Shown: in pieces, positions 1 to 5,948 of the stretch
Layout of the letters: each line of letters begins with the position of its first letter
How positions within the stretch are numbered: position 1 is the stretch's first letter
Assembly (NCBI GenBank): GCA_000715855.1
Contig: KL571292.1
Location: 22,587 to 28,534 of the forward strand
Direction: 5' to 3'
DNA length: 5,948 nucleotides
DNA from: Actinoplanes liguriensis
GTDB taxonomy: Bacteria > Actinomycetota > Actinomycetes > Mycobacteriales > Micromonosporaceae
Made by a program: the position numbers and the translations under genes
The notes under the pieces: generated by a model
Told to the model about the DNA's origin: nothing
Database searches by the model: none
Seen by the model: only the letters and a program-made list of their open reading frames with translations

Positions 1-19
1 AGATGTGTATAAGAGACAG
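1..19 (+). other. Residual Nextera/Tn5 mosaic-end adapter (sequencing artefact)
   Basis: The first 19 bases, AGATGTGTATAAGAGACAG, are identical to the 19-bp Tn5 mosaic end used in Nextera library preparation. A perfect match flush with the window edge is best explained by untrimmed adapter at a contig end. True genomic sequence should begin at base 20. The adapter supplies a spurious ATG at base 3 whose translation begins MCIRDR, a well-known hallmark of this contamination in protein databases. Confidence 0.97.
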
Positions 20-351
20 AGGTGATCCGGCTCGTCCCGATCATCTCGTGGTGCCTGGGCAAGCGGTACATCCTGTGCACCGCCACCCGCAGTCTGGCCG
101 TCACCCTGGACCGGCTGGGCATCTGGTTCGTGCCGCTCGCCGCGGCCGACGTCGGCCGCCTGCCGGCCGCCGATCGGAGCCGGTGGGGCCGTTACTACGC
201 CAACGATCCGCAGGTCGGCGTCATCCCCCTGGCCGATCTGTCCCGCCTGTTCACCGAGTCGACCGGGCGCTACGAGTTCCTCGACCCGCAGGTCGAGCTG
301 GCGCTCGGCACCCTCGGCTCGCTGGAGGTGCCGGCCCGTGCGGATTCTTGA
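20..351 (+). CDS. Thermostable-hemolysin-family protein, C-terminal part (5' truncated by contig end)
   Basis: This frame is open from the adapter junction to a TGA at 349-351 and gives about 110 residues. The GTG at 22 is probably not the real start, because family members are usually about 200 residues or more. The visible part fits my recollection of the C-terminal half of the thermostable hemolysin family (Pfam T_hemolysin). A cysteine/threonine-rich strand (about residues 15-21, YILCTAT) is followed by RLGIWFVPLA (about 31-40), an AADVGRL stretch, and the family-like WGRYYANDPQV (about 56-66). The name is historical. The fold is thought to resemble GNAT/acyl-homoserine-lactone-synthase-like acyltransferases, and such genes often sit beside AMP-binding enzymes, so an acyl-transfer role is more likely here than a toxin; that is inference. 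It overlaps the next gene by 14 nt, which implies co-translation. No substrate can be read from the fragment. Confidence 0.72.
324..328 (+). promoter_or_regulatory. Ribosome binding site fixing the GTG start at 338
   Basis: GGAGG at 324-328 lies 9 nt before the GTG at 338 and inside the end of the preceding gene. It is a near-perfect Shine-Dalgarno match. It supports 338 as the start of the ligase-oxygenase gene even though this creates a 14-nt overlap with the upstream coding region. Confidence 0.8.
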
Positions 352-2719
352 GGAAGCCCTGCTGGGTCGCGCGGAGAGCAGTGAGCCTCTGGTCACGGTC
401 ATGGACGGTGCCGAGTCCCGATCGTTCTCGTACCGCACGGTGACCCGCGCGGCACAGGCGCTGACCGAGCGGCTCGGGCACAACGGTCCGCCCGGCGCCC
501 TGCGGGTCGGTGTGGTGTGCGCGAACACCCCGGAGTTCGTGGTGGCCGACCTGGCGCTGCTGGCGGCTCGGGCGACTCAGGTGCCGGTCCCCCTGGCGTT
601 CTCCGCCGAGCAGGCGGCCGGGATGCTCGACCAGATCGACGTCTGCCTGACCGACGAGTTCGGCGCCCGGCGGATCGCCGAGTGGGGGCCTGGCGTCCTG
701 ATGGCAGGCGCCCCGGTCCTCGGGATCGAGGTTGCCGAGCTGGCCGAGGCGGCAACCGGACCACTGCGGATCCCCTCCGTTGGCGGCGACTGGATCTGCA
801 AGACGATCCACACCTCCGGGACCACGTCGCGACCCAAGGGTGTCCGGATCCGGGCCCAGGGCCTGGCCGCGCTCCTGGACTCGCTGCGGCGGGTGATGCC
901 GTCCGGCGCGTTCCGCCGCTACCTCTCGATGGTGCCGCTCAGCCTCCTGATCGAGCAGGTCACCGGCCTCTACCTGGTGGTGCTCGACGGCGGCACCCTG
1001 GTGCAGCCGCCCCCCGGGCTTCCGTTGGTCGGCACCGCAGGGGCCGCCGCAGCGCGACTCTCGGGGCTGCTGCCCGAGGTCGCGCCGACCGCGCTGGTGG
1101 CCACGCCGGCCGTGGTCGACGAGCTGGCCGCCGCGGCGGAGCGGGCCGCGGCCGCCGGCGTCCCGGTACTGCCCGCCCTGTTCGGCCGGCCGGAGGCGCC
1201 ACTGTTGTGCTGCGGTGGCGCTCCGGTCAGCCCGGACCTGCTTCGTTCGCTCGACCGGCACGGCATCGCCGTCTACGAGGGTTACGGCCTGTCCGAGAAC
1301 AGCTCGGTGGTCTCCTGGAACACTCCGGCCGACCGCCGGATCGGGTCCGTCGGGCGCCCCCTGCCGCATGTCCGGGTGCGTCTCGCCGACGACGGTGAAC
1401 TGCTGGTGACCAGCGAGTCGTTGTTCGCCGGGTACACCCGGGACGACCCGTCCAGCTGTCACGTCGAGGACGGCTGGCTGCACACCGGCGACCTGGCGAG
1501 CATCGACGACGACGGGTTCGTCCACATCACCGGCCGCAAGAAGAACGTGATCATCACCGCGGCGGGTCGCAACATCGCCCCCGAGTGGGTCGAGGCGCAG
1601 TATGCCCAGCTGCCGTTCGTCCGGGCCGTCGCGGTGGTCGGTGACGGCCTCGACGCGCTGCACGGGCTGTTCATCGTCGAGCCGAGCACTGATCTTGCCT
1701 GGGCACGCAGCGAGATCGAGGCCTTCGGCACGCGCCACATGTCCGATGTGGAGCGCGCGCAGACGCTGTTGCTGGTGCCGGACGAGACAGCGGAAGAGGA
1801 GATCGCCATGACAACGCAGGCAGAGGTCCGGCCCTACGGCTCGGGCACCGGGAAGTTGCTGATCGCGAAGGACGGCGCGTCGCTGCGCGACCTCGACCAG
1901 GCGTGGGTGGTCGAGACGCTGGCGGACGCCGGGTTCCTGATCTTCCGGGGCTTCGCGCCTACGCTGGAGGACTTCTCGCTGTTCGTGAAGGCCTACTCGT
2001 CGCGGGTCACCCTCGACCCCGCCCGCTCGTTCCACGGCGGCGAGGTCGCGCAGAAGGTGGACGCCGGGACCGACGCGGTCGGGCTGCACCTGGAGAACGG
2101 CAACAGCCCGTTCGGCCCGGATCTGACCTGGTTCTGCTGCGAGAAGGCGGCGGCGACCGGCTCGCAGACCACGGTCTGCGACGGGTACCGGGTGTGGGAC
2201 GCGGCGAGCGAGACGGCGCAGGAGGCATTCCGGCATCAGGACATCGTCTACAGCCGCCGGGTCGAGCAGCAGAAGTGGAAGCAGTTCGTCTTCCACCACG
2301 CCGGCGGCACGATCCCGCTGGAGCGGATCACCGTCGACGACATCCGCCGGCTCGCCAACGACGCCGACTCGACGACGATCGAGGAGAACGAAGACGGGTC
2401 TATCACCTACGCCTACCGGACCCCCGCCGCGCACGGCACCCTCTTCGGCGACCGGCTCTCCTGGGCCAACAGCATCTTCGGGCCGTCCTACAACTACGAG
2501 ACGCCCCGGATCACCTTCGCCGACGGCAGCGAGATCCCGTCGGCGTTGATGGCCGAGATGCGGGAGCTGACCGAACGGATCACCGAGGACATCGAGTGGC
2601 AGGACGGCGACGTCGCGCTCATCGACAACACCCGGGTGATGCACGGGCGCCGGGCGATCACGGACACCGCCCGCACCATCTACAACGCGCAGAGCTACCT
2701 CAAGCGCGATCAGAGCTGA
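338..2719 (+). CDS. Fusion protein: AMP-binding acyl-adenylate ligase + TauD/CAS-like Fe(II)/2OG oxygenase
   Basis: The gene encodes 793 residues with two catalytic parts. Residues 1 to about 490 form an ANL-superfamily adenylating domain: P-loop-like HTSGTTSRPKGV at 158-169 (A3), YEGYGLSENS at 313-322 (A5), HTGD at 382-385 (A7) and GRKKNVI at 399-405 (A8). It would activate a carboxylic acid as acyl-AMP. Residues about 491-793 form a TauD/clavaminate-synthase-like oxygenase. H584-x-E586 and H769 are the expected iron ligands, with Glu instead of Asp as in clavaminate synthase, and R779, ten residues after H769, is the likely 2-oxoglutarate-binding arginine. Expected roles are substrate activation plus hydroxylation or desaturation in a cytosolic biosynthetic pathway. 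The ligase part seems to stop after LLLVPD, short of a normal C-terminus with its A10 lysine, and runs into the oxygenase without a stop. A strong internal Shine-Dalgarno and ATG at 1808 could also give a separate 303-residue oxygenase. Domain calls are firm; substrates are unknown. Confidence 0.9.
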   Translation: MRILEEALLGRAESSEPLVTVMDGAESRSFSYRTVTRAAQALTERLGHNGPPGALRVGVVCANTPEFVVADLALLAARATQVPVPLAFSAEQAAGMLDQIDVCLTDEFGARRIAEWGPGVLMAGAPVLGIEVAELAEAATGPLRIPSVGGDWICKTIHTSGTTSRPKGVRIRAQGLAALLDSLRRVMPSGAFRRYLSMVPLSLLIEQVTGLYLVVLDGGTLVQPPPGLPLVGTAGAAAARLSGLLPEVAPTALVATPAVVDELAAAAERAAAAGVPVLPALFGRPEAPLLCCGGAPVSPDLLRSLDRHGIAVYEGYGLSENSSVVSWNTPADRRIGSVGRPLPHVRVRLADDGELLVTSESLFAGYTRDDPSSCHVEDGWLHTGDLASIDDDGFVHITGRKKNVIITAAGRNIAPEWVEAQYAQLPFVRAVAVVGDGLDALHGLFIVEPSTDLAWARSEIEAFGTRHMSDVERAQTLLLVPDETAEEEIAMTTQAEVRPYGSGTGKLLIAKDGASLRDLDQAWVVETLADAGFLIFRGFAPTLEDFSLFVKAYSSRVTLDPARSFHGGEVAQKVDAGTDAVGLHLENGNSPFGPDLTWFCCEKAAATGSQTTVCDGYRVWDAASETAQEAFRHQDIVYSRRVEQQKWKQFVFHHAGGTIPLERITVDDIRRLANDADSTTIEENEDGSITYAYRTPAAHGTLFGDRLSWANSIFGPSYNYETPRITFADGSEIPSALMAEMRELTERITEDIEWQDGDVALIDNTRVMHGRRAITDTARTIYNAQSYLKRDQS
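1797..1810 (+). promoter_or_regulatory. Internal ribosome binding site and ATG at the ligase/oxygenase junction
   Basis: AGGAG at 1797-1801 lies 6 nt before an ATG at 1808-1810, in frame with the long fusion and exactly at the domain boundary. The oxygenase translated from here would be 303 residues, a normal size for TauD-family enzymes. This looks like the preserved start signal of a once-separate, or still separately translated, oxygenase gene. The purine-rich stretch also encodes acidic residues (ETAEEE), so chance is not excluded. Confidence 0.55.
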
Positions 2720-2727
2720 GGACGACG

Positions 2728-3399
2728 ATGGAGACGTCTGTCAGCCGGTCCGTGCTCGCCGATCCGGTGATCACCGCGCTGTTCGCCGAGATGTACCGGT
2801 CCGCCGGCCGCGATGACGCCGGGGTGCTCGAGCGGGCTTACTCGGCGGCCGCCGCACAGCCCGCGCCACCGACGGTCGAGGAGGTCACCGCCTGGTGCGG
2901 GGAGGCGGCGCTGCCCGTCGCTCCCGCCGTCGGCCGCCTGCTCTATCTGCTGGTCCGGATACTCCGGGCGCGGACCGTGGTGGAGTTCGGAACGTCGTTC
3001 GGGACGTCACTGGTGTACCTGGCCGCGGCGATCCGCGACGGTGGCGGCGAGGGCGTGGTGTACGGATCGGAGATGCACCCGCGCAAGGCGGAGCGGGCGC
3101 GGGTCAACCTGGCCCGGGCCGGCCTGGCCGAGCACACCCGCATCCTCGAGGGCGACGCGCGTGAGACGCTGCGCGACGTCCCGGGCCCACTGGACCTGGT
3201 GCTCCTCGACGGGTGGAAGGACCTCTACCTGCCGGTGCTCGAGGTCCTGGAGCCGGCGATGCGCCCGGGCACCCTGGTCGTCGCCGACAACCTCGACATG
3301 CTGCCCGACGGGTACCTGGACCGGGTCCGGTCCGGCGGCGGCTACACCTCGCTGGCCCTGCCCCTGGGCGACGGCATCGAGCTCTCTCTCCGGGCGTGA
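2728..3399 (+). CDS. Class I SAM-dependent O-methyltransferase (COMT/CCoAOMT-like)
   Basis: The gene encodes 223 residues and would transfer the methyl group of SAM, probably to a hydroxyl. The SAM-binding glycine-rich motif [11 protein letters not shown] is at 84-94. An acidic residue, E115, follows the second strand and suits ribose binding. D161 in LVLLDGWKD and D187-N188 in VVADN match the spacing of the divalent-metal ligands in catechol and caffeoyl-CoA O-methyltransferases (Asp, then Asp-Asn about 27 residues later). Length is typical for this group. The ATG at 2728 follows the previous stop by 8 nt, with GAGG at 2718-2721 as ribosome binding site. Longer open sequence upstream in this frame lies inside the oxygenase and is not coding. 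Position between the oxygenase and metK suggests it methylates an oxygenated intermediate of the same pathway and consumes SAM made by the next gene. The substrate cannot be deduced; a carboxyl or N-acceptor is not excluded. Confidence 0.87.
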   Translation: METSVSRSVLADPVITALFAEMYRSAGRDDAGVLERAYSAAAAQPAPPTVEEVTAWCGEAALPVAPAVGRLLYLLVRILRARTVVEFGTSFGTSLVYLAAAIRDGGGEGVVYGSEMHPRKAERARVNLARAGLAEHTRILEGDARETLRDVPGPLDLVLLDGWKDLYLPVLEVLEPAMRPGTLVVADNLDMLPDGYLDRVRSGGGYTSLALPLGDGIELSLRA

Positions 3400-3413
3400 C
3401 GCCGCCCCGACGA

Positions 3414-3418
3414 AAGGA
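3414..3418 (+). promoter_or_regulatory. Ribosome binding site for metK
   Basis: AAGGA at 3414-3418, within GAAAGGA, lies 9 nt before the ATG at 3428. It sits in the 28-nt gap after the methyltransferase stop. That gap is the largest in the window and is too short to hold an obvious promoter or terminator. This site selects ATG 3428 over the long upstream extension of the same reading frame. Confidence 0.75.
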
Positions 3419-3427
3419 CGCGCTGGC

Positions 3428-4621
3428 ATGGCCGAGCGCCTGTTCAACAGTGAATCGGTGACCGAGGGTCACCCCGACAAGATGTGTGACGCGATCAGCG
3501 ACGCCGTCCTGGACGCGATCCTCACCCGGGACCCGCACGCCCGGGTGGCGGTCGAGACGCTGGTCACCACGGGTCAGGTGCACGTGGTCGGCGAGGTCGG
3601 CACGACCGTCCAGGTCGACGTCCCGGCTCTGGTACGGCAGGTCGTCCTGGACATCGGCTACGACTCGTCAGCCGCCGGGTTCGACGGTGCCACCTGCGCG
3701 GTGAACGTGGCGATCGGCACCCAGTCGCCCGACATCGCGCAGGGCGTCACCACGGCGTACGAAGCACGCAGTGGGGGCTCCGCCGACGACCGCGACCGGC
3801 AGGGCGCGGGTGACCAGGGCCTGATGTTCGGCTTCGCGTGCGACGAGACGCCGGAGCTGATGCCGTTGCCGATCGCGCTCGCGCACCGTCTCGCGGCGCG
3901 GCTCACCGCGGTCCGCAAGTCCGGCGCGCTGCCGTACCTGCGGCCGGACGGCAAGACCCAGGTCGCCGTGGCCTACGACGGGTTCCGGCCGACCGCCGTC
4001 GAGACGGTCGTCGTCTCGGCGCAGCACGCCCCGGAGGTCGACGTCGACACGATGCTCACCGGTGACGTGCTGGACCAGGTCGTCAAACCGGAGCTGGCCG
4101 GGCTGGCGGTGGACACCTCCGGTGTGCGGCTGCTGGTCAATCCGACCGGCCGGTTCGTGATCGGTGGCCCCATGGGCGACGCCGGCCTGACCGGCCGGAA
4201 GATCATCGTCGACACGTACGGCGGGATGGCGCGGCACGGCGGCGGCGCGTTCAGCGGCAAGGACCCGTCGAAAGTGGACCGGTCGGCCGCCTACGCGCTG
4301 CGCTGGGTGGCGAAGAACGCGGTCGCCGCCGGGCTCGCCTCCCGCCTGGAGATCCAGGTCGCGTACGCGATCGGGCAGGCCGCGCCGGTCGGTCTGTTCG
4401 TCGAGACGTTCGGTACCCACACCGTCGACGAGGCTCGCCTGCGCGCGGCGATACTGGAGGTCTTCGACCTGCGGCCGGCGGCCATCATCGCCGACCTCGG
4501 GCTGCTGGCGCCGATCTACCGCCCGACCGCGGCGTACGGCCACTTCGGGCGCACCGACGTGGACCTGCCCTGGGAACGCACCGATCGGGTCGCGGCGCTG
4601 CGCGCGGCGGCCGGCGCGTGA
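3428..4621 (+). CDS. metK: S-adenosylmethionine synthetase (methionine adenosyltransferase)
   Basis: This 397-residue cytosolic enzyme makes SAM, phosphate and diphosphate from methionine and ATP. The length is normal for bacterial MetK. Family signatures are intact: [13 protein letters not shown] at 6-18 with catalytic H15, D17 and K18; [10 protein letters not shown] at 126-135; the second signature GGGAFSGKD at 271-279, preceded by [12 protein letters not shown]; and a C-terminal GHFGR followed by WERTDR. No active-site loss is seen. It follows an O-methyltransferase gene by 28 nt and overlaps adenosine kinase by 4 nt, so it is probably a pathway-dedicated SAM source rather than the housekeeping copy. 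That is inferred from context only, since the rest of the genome is not visible. The frame stays open upstream to 2813, but that stretch lies over the methyltransferase gene and is a high-GC shadow. Confidence 0.97.
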   Translation: MAERLFNSESVTEGHPDKMCDAISDAVLDAILTRDPHARVAVETLVTTGQVHVVGEVGTTVQVDVPALVRQVVLDIGYDSSAAGFDGATCAVNVAIGTQSPDIAQGVTTAYEARSGGSADDRDRQGAGDQGLMFGFACDETPELMPLPIALAHRLAARLTAVRKSGALPYLRPDGKTQVAVAYDGFRPTAVETVVVSAQHAPEVDVDTMLTGDVLDQVVKPELAGLAVDTSGVRLLVNPTGRFVIGGPMGDAGLTGRKIIVDTYGGMARHGGGAFSGKDPSKVDRSAAYALRWVAKNAVAAGLASRLEIQVAYAIGQAAPVGLFVETFGTHTVDEARLRAAILEVFDLRPAAIIADLGLLAPIYRPTAAYGHFGRTDVDLPWERTDRVAALRAAAGA

Positions 4622-5625
4622 ACGGGTCACGGGTGGCGCTGACCGGCTCCATCGCCGTCGACTACCTGATGGCGTACCCGGGGCGGTTCGCGGATCATCT
4701 GGTGGCCGGCGGGATCGACCAGGTGTCGCTCTCGTTCCTGGCCGACACGATGGAGATGCGCTACGGGGGTGTGGCGGCCAACATCGCCGTCGGCATGGCC
4801 GCGCTGGGCGGCACTCCGGCGCTGGTCGGCGCGGCCGGCATCGACTTCGCCGACTATCGGCGGCGGCTCGAGTGGCGGGGTGTGGACACCGCGTCGGTGC
4901 TGGTGTCGGCGACCGCCCGGACCGCCACCTTCGTCTGCACCACCGACGAGCGGCACAACCAGATCGCGACGTTCTACGCCGGCGCGATGGCCGAGGCACG
5001 GTCGATCACGCTGCAACCGGTCGCCGACCGGCTCGGCGGCCTCGACCTCGTGCTGGTCAGCCCGGACGACCCGGCCGCCATGCTCCGGCACGCCGGCGAG
5101 TGCCGGGAGGCCGGTTACCCGTTCGCCGTCGACCCGTCGCAGCAACTGGCCCGGCTGGCCCCGGAGCACATCCGGGAGCTGATCGACGGGGCCGGGTACC
5201 TGTTCACCAACGCGTACGAGCGTCTCCTCCTGTTACGGCACACCGGCTGGACCGAGAGTGCGGTCCTGGACCGGGTCGGCGTCTGGGTCACCACGCACGG
5301 CGCGGACGGGGTGCGGATCCACCGGCGCGGAGACCCGCCGTCGCACGTTCCGGCGGCGCCGGTGCCGGTGGTCGCGGACCCCACCGGGGCGGGCGACGCG
5401 TTCCGGGCCGGATTCCTGACCGGGGCCCTGTGGGGCTGGGACGACCGTCAGGCGGCCCGGTTGGGCTGCGCGCTCGCCGCCGTCGCCCTGGAATCAGTCG
5501 GCACCCAGGAGTACGACGTCCGCCTTCCCGGCCTGACCAGCCGGTTCAGCACCGCATATCCGGATGCGCCGGTCGCCGAGCTGGCGCGTCGCCTGTCCGT
5601 CACGGAAGGAAGCCCGACCGGATGA
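4618..5625 (+). CDS. adoK: Adenosine kinase, PfkB/ribokinase family (mycobacterial AdoK type)
   Basis: This 335-residue enzyme phosphorylates adenosine to AMP with ATP in the cytosol. It follows my recollection of Mycobacterium tuberculosis AdoK along its whole length: GSIAVDYLM at 10-18 followed by PGRF, VSLSFL, the glycine pair G50-G51 of [20 protein letters not shown], a DPSQQLARL stretch, YLFTNAYE, and the PfkB signature [14 protein letters not shown] from D254 with catalytic base D260. The C-terminal LESVGTQEY also matches, which favours adenosine kinase over a generic sugar kinase. The GTG start at 4618 forms a GTGA overlap with the metK stop. No good Shine-Dalgarno precedes it, so translational coupling is likely; GTG 4633 is a weaker alternative. 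Beside metK and a methyltransferase, its likely job is to remove adenosine released when S-adenosylhomocysteine is hydrolysed. Residue L206 is encoded by TTA (5233-5235), a rare codon here and a possible bldA control point. Confidence 0.92.
   Translation: MNGSRVALTGSIAVDYLMAYPGRFADHLVAGGIDQVSLSFLADTMEMRYGGVAANIAVGMAALGGTPALVGAAGIDFADYRRRLEWRGVDTASVLVSATARTATFVCTTDERHNQIATFYAGAMAEARSITLQPVADRLGGLDLVLVSPDDPAAMLRHAGECREAGYPFAVDPSQQLARLAPEHIRELIDGAGYLFTNAYERLLLLRHTGWTESAVLDRVGVWVTTHGADGVRIHRRGDPPSHVPAAPVPVVADPTGAGDAFRAGFLTGALWGWDDRQAARLGCALAAVALESVGTQEYDVRLPGLTSRFSTAYPDAPVAELARRLSVTEGSPTG
5604..5610 (+). promoter_or_regulatory. Ribosome binding site for the SnoaL-like gene
   Basis: GGAAGGA at 5604-5610 lies 11 nt before the ATG at 5622 and within the end of the adenosine kinase gene. 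Together with the ATGA stop/start overlap at 5622-5625 it supports ATG 5622 as a real start. Confidence 0.7.
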
Positions 5626-5948
5626 ACATCAGTGCCGGCACCCGCCGGATGTTGCAAGGGGCCCTGGCCGCGGCCGTGAGTATCGGCGGCGTCGCGGCCC
5701 TGCACCCGCACCTGACTCACGACCACGTGGTGGCCTGGGTCGACGGATACGACCGGGCATGGGAGTCCAAGGACGCCGGCGCGGCCGCCGCCCTGTTCAC
5801 CGGCGACGCCGTCTACCAGGTGATTCCCGGAGCGGATGGGCAGACCTACACCGGCCGTGCCGCGATCGCCGCCTATTGGCGGGACATCACCGCAGGACAG
5901 ACCGAGGTGTCGGTAAGACACGGCGAGCCCATGATCACCGGCTCGCGG
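5622..5948 (+). CDS. SnoaL/NTF2-like protein with Tat-like signal or membrane anchor (3' truncated by window end)
   Basis: The frame opens with an ATGA overlap at the adenosine kinase stop and stays open for 109 codons to the window edge. Residues about 36-109 look like the first part of a nuclear-transport-factor-2/SnoaL-like domain: VVAWVDGYDRAWESKDA at 36-52, then ALFTGDAVYQV, and a TGRAAIAAYW motif near the end. This is the alpha+beta barrel used by polyketide cyclases, isomerases and many small binding proteins. The first 35 residues are not part of that domain. R8-R9 is followed by a hydrophobic stretch at 10-27 (MLQGALAAAVSIGGVAAL) with a possible VAA cleavage site at 24-26, resembling a twin-arginine signal peptide or an N-terminal anchor. 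This would place it outside the cytosol, unlike its neighbours. Function is unassigned; a role as cyclase or isomerase for the pathway product is only a possibility. The C-terminal part is missing. Confidence 0.78.
   Translation, partial: MNISAGTRRMLQGALAAAVSIGGVAALHPHLTHDHVVAWVDGYDRAWESKDAGAAAALFTGDAVYQVIPGADGQTYTGRAAIAAYWRDITAGQTEVSVRHGEPMITGSR

Noticed and set aside
20..351. A haemolytic toxin
   Set aside because: The family name is historical. The context of acyl-activating and tailoring enzymes and the lack of a signal or pore motif in the visible part give no support for toxin activity.
3..443. An open reading frame starting MCIRDR on the + strand
   Set aside because: Its start codon lies in the Nextera mosaic end, and the rest is an arginine/proline-rich out-of-frame reading of the hemolysin-family and ligase genes.
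1602..1811. A one-base frameshift as the cause of the fusion, with an ATGA stop/start overlap at 1808-1811
   Set aside because: TGA at 1809-1811 would close the ligase if its frame had shifted by one, but translation of that frame over 1602-1811 is arginine/serine-rich and unlike a ligase, while the fusion frame reads ligase-like to LLLVPD. It remains worth checking against reads but is not supported here.
251..2644. A 797-codon open frame on the - strand opposite the ligase-oxygenase gene
   Set aside because: It is a codon-position shadow of a high-GC gene: composition is rich in R, G, D and V without any motif. The + strand product has complete catalytic motifs of two families.
1903..2727. 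Long N-terminal extension of the methyltransferase reading frame
   Set aside because: It lies over the oxygenase, translates to low-complexity R/G/P/D sequence, and a good ATG with ribosome binding site exists at 2728.
2813..3427. Long N-terminal extension of the metK reading frame
   Set aside because: It overlaps the methyltransferase, is rich in R, S, T and W, and MetK's conserved start ([13 protein letters not shown]) follows directly from ATG 3428.
3400..3427. Possible promoter or terminator in the 28-nt gap before metK
   Set aside because: The gap shows only a ribosome binding site, with no hairpin followed by T-run and no -35/-10 pair, and is too short to claim either.
3668..4999. A 443-codon open frame on the - strand across metK and adoK
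   Set aside because: It is an antisense shadow of two clearly recognised enzymes, with arginine-rich, motif-free translation.
4618..5625. Generic ribokinase or fructokinase
   Set aside because: The PfkB signature alone would allow this, but the match to the mycobacterial adenosine kinase spans the whole protein, including [26 protein letters not shown] and VGTQEY.

Overview
The window is very GC-rich, with G/C at most third codon positions. It is packed with genes on the + strand only. The metK product and the adenosine kinase (close in sequence to the mycobacterial type) point to an actinomycete. A Micromonosporaceae-like genus is possible, but nothing here fixes the genus. Bases 1-19 are not genomic: they match the Nextera/Tn5 mosaic end, so this is the raw edge of an assembled contig.

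Layout, left to right: adapter remnant (1-19); the C-terminal half of a thermostable-hemolysin-family protein (20-351); a 793-residue fusion of an acyl-adenylating (ANL/AMP-binding) enzyme with a TauD/clavaminate-synthase-like Fe(II)/2-oxoglutarate oxygenase (338-2719); a class I, probably metal-dependent O-methyltransferase (2728-3399); S-adenosylmethionine synthetase metK (3428-4621); adenosine kinase (4618-5625); and the start of a SnoaL/NTF2-like protein with a twin-arginine, hydrophobic N-terminus (5622 to the window end). Gene junctions are overlaps of 14, 4 and 4 nt or gaps of 8 and 28 nt. This is almost certainly one operon, and its promoter lies upstream of the window. There is no gene-free stretch over 300 bases, and I see no terminator, RNA gene, repeat array, CRISPR or mobile element.

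The content reads as part of a small-molecule biosynthetic locus. The ligase would activate a carboxylic acid, the oxygenase would hydroxylate or desaturate, and the methyltransferase would methylate. MetK plus adenosine kinase look like a dedicated SAM-supply and by-product-removal cassette: MetK makes SAM, and adenosine kinase removes adenosine released from S-adenosylhomocysteine. S-adenosylhomocysteine hydrolase is the missing link and may lie just downstream. The most unusual points are the in-frame ligase-oxygenase fusion, which has a strong internal ribosome binding site at the junction and appears to lack a normal ligase C-terminus; the SAM-recycling cassette coupled to tailoring genes; and a single in-frame TTA codon in the adenosine kinase gene. 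The product is unknown.
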